Numbered from the stretch's first letter, positions 1 through 6,416 are shown. The stretch: 8,264 nt of DNA from Cyclobacteriaceae bacterium (GCA_030637245.1 DAOVVI010000046.1:1-8264), one strand, 5' to 3'. Numbers and translations are program-made. Notes: generated by a model from the letters alone, not told the origin.

Positions 1-285
1 ACGCAATCTTTTGATAATGCGATGACCGCGCACGGCAATTTTTTCTGGAAGGCCGGCCGGAATGAATTTCAACGCTTACGGGCCTTCCTGTTCGACAAAA
101 TGGGGGTTGGCCAAAAGATAGAAGCATAGGGATGGCAACCGGATAAGTTTTGGGTATGGAACAATGCGATCACCATACACGGAGAAGGAACGCAAACTAA
201 CGATGAAAGTGGGGTGTACAAAAACGAATCGGCCTGTTACTACATTCCTTCGGCCAATAAAATTTATGAACACAACAGCTTCTGA
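1..285 (+). pseudogene. 3' fragment of an unrecognised protein gene, with in-frame TAG, truncated by the IS
   Basis: Frame 1 is open from the window edge to a TGA at 283-285 except for one TAG at 127-129, and no other plus frame stays open. The translation on both sides of the TAG looks like real protein (for example FFWKAGRNEFQRLRAFLFD before it and DKFWVWNNAITIHGEG after it) and is rich in aromatic residues and Asn. The part after the TAG has no ATG of its own, so the simplest reading is one gene broken by a nonsense change (CAG or TGG to TAG). The TGA lies inside the left terminal repeat of the IS, so the native C-terminus is lost. By hand count the first 180 nt are about 48% G+C, richer than the neighbouring genes. 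I do not recognise the family. It could also be the true end of one gene at 129 followed by unrelated sequence. Confidence 0.5.
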
Positions 286-296
286 TTTCCTGACCT
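280..296 (+). repeat. Left terminal inverted repeat of the IS
   Basis: TTCTGATTTCCTGACCT pairs with 2761-2777 with a single mismatch at the seventh base. The exact outer end may be 1-2 nt different, because no target duplication is visible to fix it. Confidence 0.8.
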
Positions 297-346
297 CGTC
301 TCAAAGCCAGTAGGCTTCATATCACGTAACTTTCTGATAAGAAGCA

Positions 347-407
347 TATTACAAATTGCGGTAAAATTTTTTATGAGGAAGTCGAAAATTACACCTAATT
401 TGTAATA
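347..407. repeat. 11-bp perfect inverted repeat in the transposase leader
   Basis: TATTACAAATT (347-357) and AATTTGTAATA (397-407) are exact reverse complements separated by 39 nt. The right arm ends 12 nt before the transposase ATG, just upstream of the ribosome-binding site AGAGGA (412-417). It could be a sub-terminal transposase-binding site, a dimeric repressor operator, or a stem in the leader RNA that affects translation. The arms are AT-rich, so a chance origin is possible. Confidence 0.5.
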
Positions 408-419
408 AAACAGAGGATT

Positions 420-1031
420 ATGCCACAGGTTCAGTTACCCATATTTCCATCAGGAGTAAAATATATTAATGCCAACATTGGTGTAAAAACCCAAGAAGAC
501 ATTGTGTATTATTTTAATGGTTCAATGCCTATTTATAAGCATCACAAAGGCGACTATAAAAGTTTCCGCTTCATTACCAGTCAAATGATAGAGCTTGGCA
601 ATGCCAGGCAGGTAGAGGTCAAAGCAGCTTTTGAGGTAAGCATAGAAAGTGTAAAGCGCTGGACAAAAGTATATCGTGAAAAAGGGCCGGGAGGTTTTTT
701 TGAAAAAAAGAAAAGGACAAGAAAAGGACGGGTGCTGTCTGATCAAATGATCATAGAGGCACAATCTATGTTGAACGCCTTGAAAACGCCTAAACAGATA
801 GAGGAAGAACTTGGCGTAAAGCGAGATACATTGAACAAAGCCATAAGAGACGGGCGTTTACTGCGGCCTGAGGGGAAATTAACTGAGTCTGCAGAAGAAC
901 AATTCTGTCTGCCCGAGGCATCTACTAAAAGCAGTCGCAGTATAGTCGATAGTGAGGCTCCCATGGGAGTAGCAACAACAAATACAGTTGGACGAATAGC
1001 TGCGGCTATAAAAAAAAGTAGCCACCCCTGA
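420..1031 (+). CDS. Transposase, N-terminal part (helix-turn-helix DNA-binding region)
   Basis: This is the first 203 codons of a long DDE transposase. The ATG at 420 follows the purine-rich AGAGGA at 412-417, a good Shine-Dalgarno sequence. Residues about 48-95 (FRFITSQMIELGNARQVEV through WTKVYREKG) form a helix-turn-helix with an alternating hydrophobic pattern and basic recognition helix. A second possible HTH lies around 123-147 (KQIEEELGVKRDTLNKAI). The basic run KKKRTRKGR links them. The tail SEAPMGVATT is typical of the full-length family just before its catalytic domain, so the stop at 1029-1031 is not the natural end. Reading continues in frame 1 after the A8 tract at 1010-1017. Presumed role: binding the IS ends. 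On its own this product would be a DNA-binding protein without catalysis and could act as an inhibitor; that is inference. Confidence 0.8.
   Translation: MPQVQLPIFPSGVKYINANIGVKTQEDIVYYFNGSMPIYKHHKGDYKSFRFITSQMIELGNARQVEVKAAFEVSIESVKRWTKVYREKGPGGFFEKKKRTRKGRVLSDQMIIEAQSMLNALKTPKQIEEELGVKRDTLNKAIRDGRLLRPEGKLTESAEEQFCLPEASTKSSRSIVDSEAPMGVATTNTVGRIAAAIKKSSHP
1010..1017 (+). other. A8 slippage/frameshift site joining the two transposase frames
   Basis: Eight consecutive A residues (codons ATA AAA AAA AGT in the first frame). Losing one A, or a +1 shift, joins the first frame to the second, giving one 776-residue protein (2331 nt with stop). The second frame is open only from 1012, just after a TAA at 1009-1011, so the switch must happen here or shortly downstream, before the first frame's TGA. 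Poly-A runs of this length are known sites of transcriptional slippage in some IS elements, but an ordinary indel or sequencing error would look the same. Confidence 0.6.
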
Positions 1032-1086
1032 GTTCAAATCGGAAAAAGATATCGAAAAAGCCGGGATATTACTTGCTCTGCCGGCA

Positions 1087-2751
1087 TTGAAAGAATGTGG
1101 CTTATTAAGTTTTTTGGATACTTTTAAGTTTAAAGAAGGGTATTATGATCTATGCTCCATTCTATTGACCCTGTCATTTTGTTTTTTACTCAGGGTAAAA
1201 AGTATTGAGAGAATATCACGTGAGTCCCCTGGCGAATTGGGAAAAAGCATTGGACTGGATCGTATCCCGGAAGTAAAAACCCTGCGAAAAAAAATAGCTG
1301 CATTATCTGTTGATGGTCAGGGCGAACAATGGCTTGGCTACCTGTCAAAAGACTGGATGCAGTCATCACCCGAGCTGGCAGGTGTTTTTTATATAGATGG
1401 ACACCCCAATCCGTTTTTCGGAAAAAACAATAAGCTCCCCCGCAAATACATAAGCCGCATGCGCCTCGCATTGAGAGGTACCACCGACTATTGGGTAAAT
1501 GATAAAATCGGGCAGCCGTTTTTCTCAATATCAAAAAGCGTTGACGAAGGCATGATAAGTGTGATCAAAAACGATATCGTTCCCAGGCTGAAACAAGAAG
1601 TTCCTATCCAACCGGAAGCTGCACAGCTTGCGGAAGACCGACGCCTGCACAGATTTATGATCGTTTGTGACAGGGAGATTTATAGTTATGATTTTTTTAT
1701 TGATATGTGGGAAGAGCGTATTGCCGTAAGCACATACAACAAGTATGTCACTGACAAATGGGATGAGGAGGAATTCAAAGAATATGAAATTGAGACTCAG
1801 GACGGGAAAACTAAAACGGTCAAACTTGCAGAGAGAATTATTTTGATCGAAGGGAAAGAGAGTGAAAAATTACTACAATCACAGCCATATATCCGCTTTA
1901 TCGAAACACAGAAGGGTCCACAGGTAAAAGTTGGCAGAAAGCATAGTAAAAAGAAGCGACAGCTTTGGGTAAGGGAAATAAGAAAGCTAACCGAGAGCGG
2001 TCACCAGACTTCCATTATTACGTCCAATTACAAGCTATCTATTTCGCTTATAGGTATGTATATGTTTGCACGTTGGTGCCAGGAAAACTTCTTTAAATAT
2101 ATGATGCAAAACTTTGGTATAGACTTCCTTATAAGCTATTTCCACACAGACATAGATGACACCACAGAGTTGGTAAATCCACAATGGAGAGCCCTTGACA
2201 AGCAAGTCCGAAGCCTTAATGCCAAACTTCAAAAGTTGAGGGCAAAATTTGCAGAACTAATCCTGGAAGGAGAAATACAGGAAACTAAAATGGAAAAATA
2301 CAAAGACAAGAAATCACAGCTTCAGGAGGATATAAGTATTTTTCAGATTGAGCTAAATGAACAAAAAACAAAGCGGCGGGAAATACATAGGAAAATTCCA
2401 TTTAGTGAACTTCCCGAGGAAGAAAAGTTTAAGGCAGTTTATAACGACAGAAAGCAATTTGTCGATACAATAAAGCTAATCGTTTATCGGGCAGAAATAG
2501 CTCTGGTAAATACAATAAAACAATATATGGCTAAATCGGCCGAAGCGCACTCATTAATAGCGCAGATATTGAAAACGGATGCAGACTTTAAAGTTGATAA
2601 CAAGAAAGAAACCCTTGAAATAAATGTGCATCATTTAGCAACAAACAGAGACAATACAGCGCTAAGTAAATTATGTATAGAATTAAATGAAACCCGTACC
2701 CATTTTCCTGGTACTAATTTGAGGTTGATTTACAAACTGGTATCAAAATAA
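1087..2751 (+). CDS. Transposase, C-terminal part (DDE catalytic core)
   Basis: This is the catalytic part of the IS transposase. Candidate catalytic acids are D104 in YIDGH, D195 in VCDRE and E333 in RWCQENFFKYM, matching the DDE pattern of the family. LPRKYISRMRLALRGTTDYW (about 118-137) and the C-terminal TRTHFPGTNLRLIY are other hallmarks. A charged, probably coiled-coil stretch covers about 370-445. The frame is open from 1012, but the earliest possible start in it is the TTG at 1087 and there is no ATG near the beginning. Residues encoded upstream of 1087 (KAGILLALPALKECG) already match family sequence. Both points argue that this frame is reached by frameshifting from 420-1031 and not by its own start. 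The reading frame is otherwise intact, so the element may still be active if slippage occurs. Confidence 0.85.
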   Translation: MKECGLLSFLDTFKFKEGYYDLCSILLTLSFCFLLRVKSIERISRESPGELGKSIGLDRIPEVKTLRKKIAALSVDGQGEQWLGYLSKDWMQSSPELAGVFYIDGHPNPFFGKNNKLPRKYISRMRLALRGTTDYWVNDKIGQPFFSISKSVDEGMISVIKNDIVPRLKQEVPIQPEAAQLAEDRRLHRFMIVCDREIYSYDFFIDMWEERIAVSTYNKYVTDKWDEEEFKEYEIETQDGKTKTVKLAERIILIEGKESEKLLQSQPYIRFIETQKGPQVKVGRKHSKKKRQLWVREIRKLTESGHQTSIITSNYKLSISLIGMYMFARWCQENFFKYMMQNFGIDFLISYFHTDIDDTTELVNPQWRALDKQVRSLNAKLQKLRAKFAELILEGEIQETKMEKYKDKKSQLQEDISIFQIELNEQKTKRREIHRKIPFSELPEEEKFKAVYNDRKQFVDTIKLIVYRAEIALVNTIKQYMAKSAEAHSLIAQILKTDADFKVDNKKETLEINVHHLATNRDNTALSKLCIELNETRTHFPGTNLRLIYKLVSK

Positions 2752-2760
2752 AGTCGTCAA

Positions 2761-2777
2761 AGGTCAGGAAGTCAGAA
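2761..2777 (-). repeat. Right terminal inverted repeat of the IS
   Basis: AGGTCAGGAAGTCAGAA is the reverse complement of the left end with one mismatch. It begins 9 nt after the transposase stop and ends 10 nt before the cysM stop codon (2788-2790 on the plus strand). Confidence 0.8.
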
Positions 2778-2787
2778 TTTCATCTTC

Positions 2788-3666
2788 TTACCCAAACAAA
2801 TCCGAACTCAGGTACCGGTCTCCAATGTCGCAAACAATGAATACAATAACTCCTGACTCCAATTCTTTGGCAATTTCCATGGCTGCGTAGAAAGCACCTC
2901 CACTGCTCATGCCGGAAAGGATGCTTTCTTCTTTGCCAAGTTTTCTTGCCATTAAAGTTGCATCTTCAGTACTGACGTCCACTATTCGATCTACGCGCTC
3001 AGGTTCGAAGATCTTTGGTAGAAATTCAGGCGACCACCTCCGGATACCAGGAATGTTGCTGCCCTCAGTTGGCTGACAGCCTACAATTTGAATATCCGGA
3101 TTTTGTTCTTTCAAATACCTCGACACTCCCATGATCGTGCCGGTAGTGCCCATAGCTGAAACAAAATGCGTGATTTTCCCATCGGTTTGATCCCATATTT
3201 CCGGGCCAGTAGTGCGGTAGTGCATCAGGGAATTGTCCGGATTGGCAAACTGGTTGAGCATGTGGTAGCCTTCATTTTCTGTCATGGATTCAGCCAGTTC
3301 CCTGGAGTATTCGATGGTTTTTTCCGATGGAGTTAAAATCACTTTTGCTCCATACGCTTCCATGGATAATATGCGTTCTTTAGTGGCATTGTCTGGCATC
3401 ACAAGCGTCATATGTACTCCCATAGATCTGGCAATCATGGCCAATGCTATACCTGTATTTCCACTGGTCGCCTCGATGAGACGGTCTCCTTTTTTTATTT
3501 CTCTACGGTCCAGAGCGCCTTTGATCATCCCAAAAGCAGCACGGTCTTTTACGCTTCCTCCGGGATTCAGGCCCTCCAGCTTTCCGAATACTTTCACATT
3601 TTTAAATTGTGGTATGTTGATCAGCTCTACAATAGGAGTATTGCCGATTAGGTCAAATATGGTCAT
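2788..3666 (-). CDS. cysM: Cysteine synthase B, O-acetylserine sulfhydrylase (CysM type)
   Basis: A cytoplasmic PLP enzyme that replaces the acetate of O-acetylserine with sulfide (in CysM types often also thiosulfate) to make cysteine. At 292 aa it is about family length. The PLP-binding lysine is K40 in NPGGSVKDR, the substrate loop TSGNTG is at 67-72, the phosphate-binding GTTGT at 173-177, and SGMSSGG at 251-257 lies by the pyridine nitrogen. The stretches NQFANPDN, TTGPEIWDQT, SAMGTTGTIMGVSRYLKEQ and VCDIGDRYLS are closer to CysM than to CysK. The ATG at 3666 lies 2 nt after the stop of the serine acetyltransferase gene with no separate ribosome site visible, which suggests translational coupling. 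The gene is intact, but an IS end lies 10 nt past its stop and may have displaced its terminator. Confidence 0.93.
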   Translation of the reverse strand: MTIFDLIGNTPIVELINIPQFKNVKVFGKLEGLNPGGSVKDRAAFGMIKGALDRREIKKGDRLIEATSGNTGIALAMIARSMGVHMTLVMPDNATKERILSMEAYGAKVILTPSEKTIEYSRELAESMTENEGYHMLNQFANPDNSLMHYRTTGPEIWDQTDGKITHFVSAMGTTGTIMGVSRYLKEQNPDIQIVGCQPTEGSNIPGIRRWSPEFLPKIFEPERVDRIVDVSTEDATLMARKLGKEESILSGMSSGGAFYAAMEIAKELESGVIVFIVCDIGDRYLSSDLFG

Positions 3667-3668
3667 GG

Positions 3669-4493
3669 TTATTTAAATATAATCAGGTCTGGTTTTTCAC
3701 TTTCATTGTGCATTTGTGCCTGGTAATATATTTTTGAGTTGGGCGGAATGCTCTTTGTGAGCCATACATTTCCGCCAACGATTGAGTTTTTTCCGATGGT
3801 TGTATTCCCGCCAAGGATAGTTGCTCCGGCATAAATTACCACATTATCTTCTATTGTAGGATGTCTTTTTACTTTGGCGTCCTCCTTATTCACACTTAGG
3901 GCTCCAAGAGTTACTCCTTGATATACCTTCACATGCTTGCCAATATCAGTTGTTTCTCCAATCACAACACCAGTGCCATGGTCTATACAAAAATAATCTC
4001 CAATATTGGCATTTGGGTTTATGTCAATACCTGTTTTTCCATGAGCATGCTCCGTGATCATTCTTGGAATATTGCTGACGCCCAATTTGCTTAAGGAATG
4101 TGCAATTCGATATGCGGCAATGGCGTAAAATCCAGGATAGGATCGAATGACTTCCTCTTTAGATTTTGCAGCCGGATCCCCAGCAAACATGGCGTCGATG
4201 TCCAATTGAAGCTTCTCGTAAACTTCAGGAAGACTAGCAAAAAAACCTTCAGATTGTTTCATGGGATCAGACTCTTCTTCACTTGGGTTCCTCGAAAGAA
4301 TCTGAACCATTTCCATATTGATCATCTGTATTCTTTTCTGAAATTCCATAAAATCCAAGACAGGAGAACTTGCAAAGTTCGGGAAAAGAATACCTAACAG
4401 ATCAGTGAAAAACTGTGGAACTAACACTGTTGAAGGACATTTGGTACAGCCCTTATGCTTTTGATATATTTTTTGAATGAAGGATGAATCCAT
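3669..4493 (-). CDS. cysE: Serine O-acetyltransferase (CysE/EpsC-like)
   Basis: Transfers acetyl from acetyl-CoA to L-serine, giving O-acetylserine, the substrate of the next gene; cytoplasmic. The N-terminal helical half contains the family motif [16 protein letters not shown] (117-132). Residues about 150-255 are a left-handed beta-helix of hexapeptide repeats. D157 and H172 have the same 15-residue spacing as the catalytic Asp143/His158 pair of E. coli CysE, and R210-H211 (RHPTI) match the acetyl-CoA/substrate site. At 274 aa it has a long N-terminus with a CTKC pair (C16, C19), and it ends in DLIIFK without the C-terminal Ile that E. coli CysE inserts into CysK. It is the first gene of the operon with cysM and has its own candidate promoter. 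Feedback inhibition by cysteine is usual in the family but cannot be read here. Confidence 0.92.
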   Translation of the reverse strand: MDSSFIQKIYQKHKGCTKCPSTVLVPQFFTDLLGILFPNFASSPVLDFMEFQKRIQMINMEMVQILSRNPSEEESDPMKQSEGFFASLPEVYEKLQLDIDAMFAGDPAAKSKEEVIRSYPGFYAIAAYRIAHSLSKLGVSNIPRMITEHAHGKTGIDINPNANIGDYFCIDHGTGVVIGETTDIGKHVKVYQGVTLGALSVNKEDAKVKRHPTIEDNVVIYAGATILGGNTTIGKNSIVGGNVWLTKSIPPNSKIYYQAQMHNESEKPDLIIFK

Positions 4494-4511
4494 AAGTTTA
4501 AAATTACGAAT

Positions 4512-4542
4512 AAAATTTATTTAACTTTAGTAATGCAACAAA
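4512..4542 (-). promoter_or_regulatory. Candidate Bacteroidota promoter for cysE-cysM
   Basis: On the minus strand a TTTG (plus 4539-4542) is followed after exactly 19 nt by TAAATTTT (plus 4512-4519). This is one base off the TAnnTTTG box used by the primary sigma factor of Bacteroidota. Transcription would start about 10-15 nt before the cysE ATG, giving a very short leader with no riboswitch or attenuator. Confidence 0.5.
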
Positions 4543-4598
4543 GATGATGAATATTGGTTCGATATTTTTGGTATTTATTGGAAGCCAGAAGACGCCCA

Positions 4599-4615
4599 CC
4601 TGCCGGGAAGGCAGG
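4599..4615. repeat. GC-rich short palindrome (REP-like hairpin)
   Basis: CCTGCC (4599-4604), loop GGGAA, GGCAGG (4610-4615): a perfect 6-bp GC-rich stem in an otherwise AT-rich gap. It lies about 80 nt past the stop of the minus-strand helical-repeat gene and upstream of the cysE promoter. No T-run follows on either strand, so it is not a classic terminator. Similar CCTGCC/GGCAGG palindromes recur in some Bacteroidota genomes, but only one copy is in this window. Confidence 0.5.
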
Positions 4616-4637
4616 GAAGTTCAGAAAGAAAGTGCTT

Positions 4638-4660
4638 TTTAACTTTTACTAAAAGTTAAA
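4638..4660 (-). terminator. AT-rich hairpin, possible terminator of the 4697-5212 gene
   Basis: TTTAACTTTT (4638-4647), loop ACT, AAAAGTTAAA (4651-4660) form a perfect 10-bp stem 36 nt downstream of the stop at 4697 on the minus strand. The stem is almost all A-T and lacks a following T-run, so it fits poorly with intrinsic termination. Its position at the end of a transcription unit is the main support. Confidence 0.35.
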
Positions 4661-4696
4661 GCTAATGGCTCGCAGCTAAATGCTTGAAGTCTGGAT

Positions 4697-5212
4697 TCAT
4701 ATTTTTGATAATGCTTTCAATACCTTTCTTCCTCTACTTTTAAAACCGGCTGAACAAAATGGCATCTGCTCTTCAATAGAGATTTCGAGTTCTTCACTAA
4801 GCTCCGGATAAACTTGAACAATATTGAATAGAACTGTCATTGCAAATACTTTTACGGCAACTGGTTCTTTTCCCGAATTAAGGATATTAAAACAAATTTC
4901 TGCTGTAAGGCCCATTAATTCTTCAGGTATTTCCATGAATTGAAGAATTCGAACCGTATTTCGTTTTACAGCTACATGTACAGGCTTTTGTAGATTTTCT
5001 ATGATGGATTTCAGGTGCTTTTTGATTAGCCAGGGATGAGCATCGATGCAATGGCTTACCACCCAGGCAGCTCGTTGGGTGACGCGATATTCATCCCCCA
5101 GGAAAAGCTCCATCAATTCATCAAAACCTTCCTGGTTTGGGCCTATTTTATTTGCGAGATATACTGTGTGGGTTTTTGAGTGTTCTTTTAATATTTCTTC
5201 TCTGAGTGACAT
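4697..5212 (-). CDS. Small helical-repeat (HEAT/ARM-like) protein of unknown function
   Basis: A 171-aa, apparently cytoplasmic protein with no signal peptide or membrane segment. It is made of repeated amphipathic helix pairs, roughly residues 29-75 (FDELMELFLGDEYRVTQRAA onward), 78-112, 116-150 and a final basic helix 154-171. Leu/Ile/Val recur at HEAT/ARM-like spacing. I recall similar short proteins in Bacteroidota genomes, often left as hypothetical or given doubtful enzyme names; I see no catalytic motif and would not assign an enzyme. Such folds usually act as protein-binding scaffolds (inference). It is transcribed alone, divergently from the aldo/keto reductase gene with 78 nt between the start codons, and ends 203 nt before cysE. 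The start at 5212 gives MSLREEIL; no clear Shine-Dalgarno sequence precedes it. Confidence 0.8.
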   Translation of the reverse strand: MSLREEILKEHSKTHTVYLANKIGPNQEGFDELMELFLGDEYRVTQRAAWVVSHCIDAHPWLIKKHLKSIIENLQKPVHVAVKRNTVRILQFMEIPEELMGLTAEICFNILNSGKEPVAVKVFAMTVLFNIVQVYPELSEELEISIEEQMPFCSAGFKSRGRKVLKALSKI

Positions 5213-5234
5213 TGTAAAATGTATAAGGCAATTT

Positions 5235-5264
5235 TTTGAAACAAAGAATTAACTGATAGGTTTG
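5235..5264 (+). promoter_or_regulatory. Candidate promoter of the aldo/keto reductase gene
   Basis: TTTG (5235-5238), 18 nt, then TAGGTTTG (5257-5264), an exact match to the Bacteroidota TAnnTTTG box. The start point would fall near 5271, about 20 nt before the ATG at 5291. Confidence 0.55.
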
Positions 5265-5272
5265 CAAAGTTA
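5265..5272 (-). promoter_or_regulatory. Candidate -7 box for the divergent helical-repeat gene
   Basis: Read on the minus strand this is TAACTTTG, an exact TAnnTTTG, directly abutting the plus-strand box at 5257-5264. The combined 16 nt are TAGGTTTGCAAAGTTA, centred on the palindrome TTTGCAAA. No TTTG lies at the expected 19-21 nt upstream on the minus strand, so this side is less certain. The leader would be about 45-50 nt. Confidence 0.35.
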
Positions 5273-5290
5273 AAAGCAAAATTAACATAA

Positions 5291-6331
5291 ATGTTATATA
5301 CAAAATTAGGTAATACAGGATTAGAAGTAAGTAAAATATGTCTTGGGACAATGACCTTTGGTGAACAAAATTCGAAAAGTGAGGCTCATGAGCAATTGGA
5401 TTACGCAATAGAACAGGGAATAAATTTTATAGACACTGCGGAACTTTATAGTGTGCCGGGAAGAAAAGAAACACAAGGTTCCACAGAGAGGTATATAGGT
5501 TCATGGTTAAAAAGCAGATCAGACAGAGAAAAGATAATTCTCGCTACCAAGATAACAGGTCCAAGCATGGGTTTATCCTTTATTAGAAATCCACTAAATT
5601 TTTCCAAGGGGCAATTGAATATTGCTATAGATGCAAGCTTGCATAGGCTACAAACTGACTATGTGGATATTTACCAGTTACATTGGCCGGAGAGGAAGGT
5701 AAACAATTTTGGCAAATTGGGTTATAAGTATGATGAAGAGGAGCAATGGGAAGATAATTTCTTGGAAATAATTAGTAATCTCAATAAGTTGATCAAGCTG
5801 GGTAAAATCAGACATTGGGGTGTGTCAAATGAAACACCATGGGGAGTGATGAATTTTTTACGTAAGGCGGAACAAAATGGTTTACCAAAACCAATAACCA
5901 TTCAAAATCCATATAACCTGCTTAACAGGAGTTTTGAAGTAGGTCTTGCCGAAGTTTCTATTCGGGAAAATATTGGCTTAATGGCGTATTCGCCAATGGC
6001 TTTTGGAATGCTGTCAGGTAAGTACCATGACGGATCAGATGTTCAAAATTCACGAATTAAACTTTTCCCAAAATTGCCAAGATATTCCAGCGAAAATACC
6101 TTCAAGGTTGCTGAGATGTATATCAAAATTGCGAAAAAATACGGCCTGTCTCCAGCCCAAATGTCATTAGCTTTTGTAAATACAAGACCTTTTTTATGTA
6201 GCAATATCATTGCCGCTACAACGATGGATCAGCTTAAAGAAAATATTAAAAGTATTCATGTAGTTATTCCGGACAAAGCTTTGAAGGAGATTGAGGCTGT
6301 TCATAAATCCAATTCCAACCCGGCGCCTTGA
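5291..6331 (+). CDS. tas: NADP(H)-dependent aldo/keto reductase, Tas type
   Basis: A cytoplasmic single-domain oxidoreductase with a TIM-barrel fold that reduces carbonyls with NADPH. At 346 aa it has the length of E. coli Tas and keeps its signature stretches: CLGTMTFGEQNS (17-28), TQGSTERYIGSWL, LQTDYVDIYQLHWPER (120-135), NFGKLGY, GKIRHWGVSNET, TIQNPYNLLNRSFEVGLAEVS, and IEAVH...PAP at the C-terminus. The catalytic tetrad is visible as D48, Y53, K87 and H131. E. coli tas was found as a suppressor of tyrosine auxotrophy; its natural substrate is unclear and the substrate here cannot be inferred. Transcribed alone from the divergent region. ATG 5291 matches the family start, with no obvious ribosome site, as is common in Bacteroidota. 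Confidence 0.93.
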   Translation: MLYTKLGNTGLEVSKICLGTMTFGEQNSKSEAHEQLDYAIEQGINFIDTAELYSVPGRKETQGSTERYIGSWLKSRSDREKIILATKITGPSMGLSFIRNPLNFSKGQLNIAIDASLHRLQTDYVDIYQLHWPERKVNNFGKLGYKYDEEEQWEDNFLEIISNLNKLIKLGKIRHWGVSNETPWGVMNFLRKAEQNGLPKPITIQNPYNLLNRSFEVGLAEVSIRENIGLMAYSPMAFGMLSGKYHDGSDVQNSRIKLFPKLPRYSSENTFKVAEMYIKIAKKYGLSPAQMSLAFVNTRPFLCSNIIAATTMDQLKENIKSIHVVIPDKALKEIEAVHKSNSNPAP

Positions 6332-6382
6332 TGTTTTGCTGGTAGCAGTGAAAAGTCATGACATTGACAATGGATTGAATAA

Positions 6383-6416
6383 TTTGATACTACTAAAAGT
6401 TGAGACAATAATTTCG
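6383..6416 (+). promoter_or_regulatory. Weak candidate promoter for the secreted protein gene
   Basis: TTTG (6383-6386), 22 nt, then TAATTTCG (6409-6416), one mismatch from TAnnTTTG. The spacing is a little long. It would give a leader of about 20 nt before the ATG at 6443. Confidence 0.25.

Larger units (their letters stand above)
280..2777 (+). mobile_element. Insertion sequence with 17-bp terminal inverted repeats and a frameshifted DDE transposase
   Basis: The element is bounded by TTCTGATTTCCTGACCT (280-296) and, at the other end, the reverse complement of TTCTGACTTCCTGACCT (2761-2777), 16 of 17 matches. Between them are about 123 nt of non-coding left end and one transposase in two frames that ends 9 nt before the right repeat. 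I see no convincing target-site duplication: the left flank reads ...acaacagc and the right flank tttcatct.... The transposase resembles a widespread family of long (about 800 aa) putative transposases with an N-terminal HTH and a DDE core. I cannot assign it to a named IS family with certainty. Confidence 0.85.

Noticed and set aside
127..129. TAG as a recoded sense codon
   Set aside because: There is no stop-codon reassignment evidence, no pyrrolysine or selenocysteine context, and the fragment is already truncated by the IS, so gene decay is simpler.
304..317. Hairpin AAGCC-AGTA-GGCTT inside the IS left end
   Set aside because: Only a 5-bp stem; too short to claim, though it could be part of a larger fold of the left end.
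297..419. Guide-type (bridge or omega) RNA in the IS non-coding left end
   Set aside because: The transposase is a DDE enzyme with terminal inverted repeats, unlike the IS110 and IS200/IS605 families that use such RNAs; nothing beyond one inverted repeat supports it.
1190..1534. 114-codon minus-strand frame inside the transposase
   Set aside because: It lies opposite conserved transposase sequence and has no recognisable motif.
3284..3676. 130-codon plus-strand open frame opposite cysM
   Set aside because: It is a mirror of the strongly conserved cysM coding strand, with no domain or start signal of its own.
5148..5408. 86-codon minus-strand frame across the divergent promoter
   Set aside because: It covers the promoter gap and the start of two well-supported genes; its sequence is low-complexity hydrophobic and has no family features.
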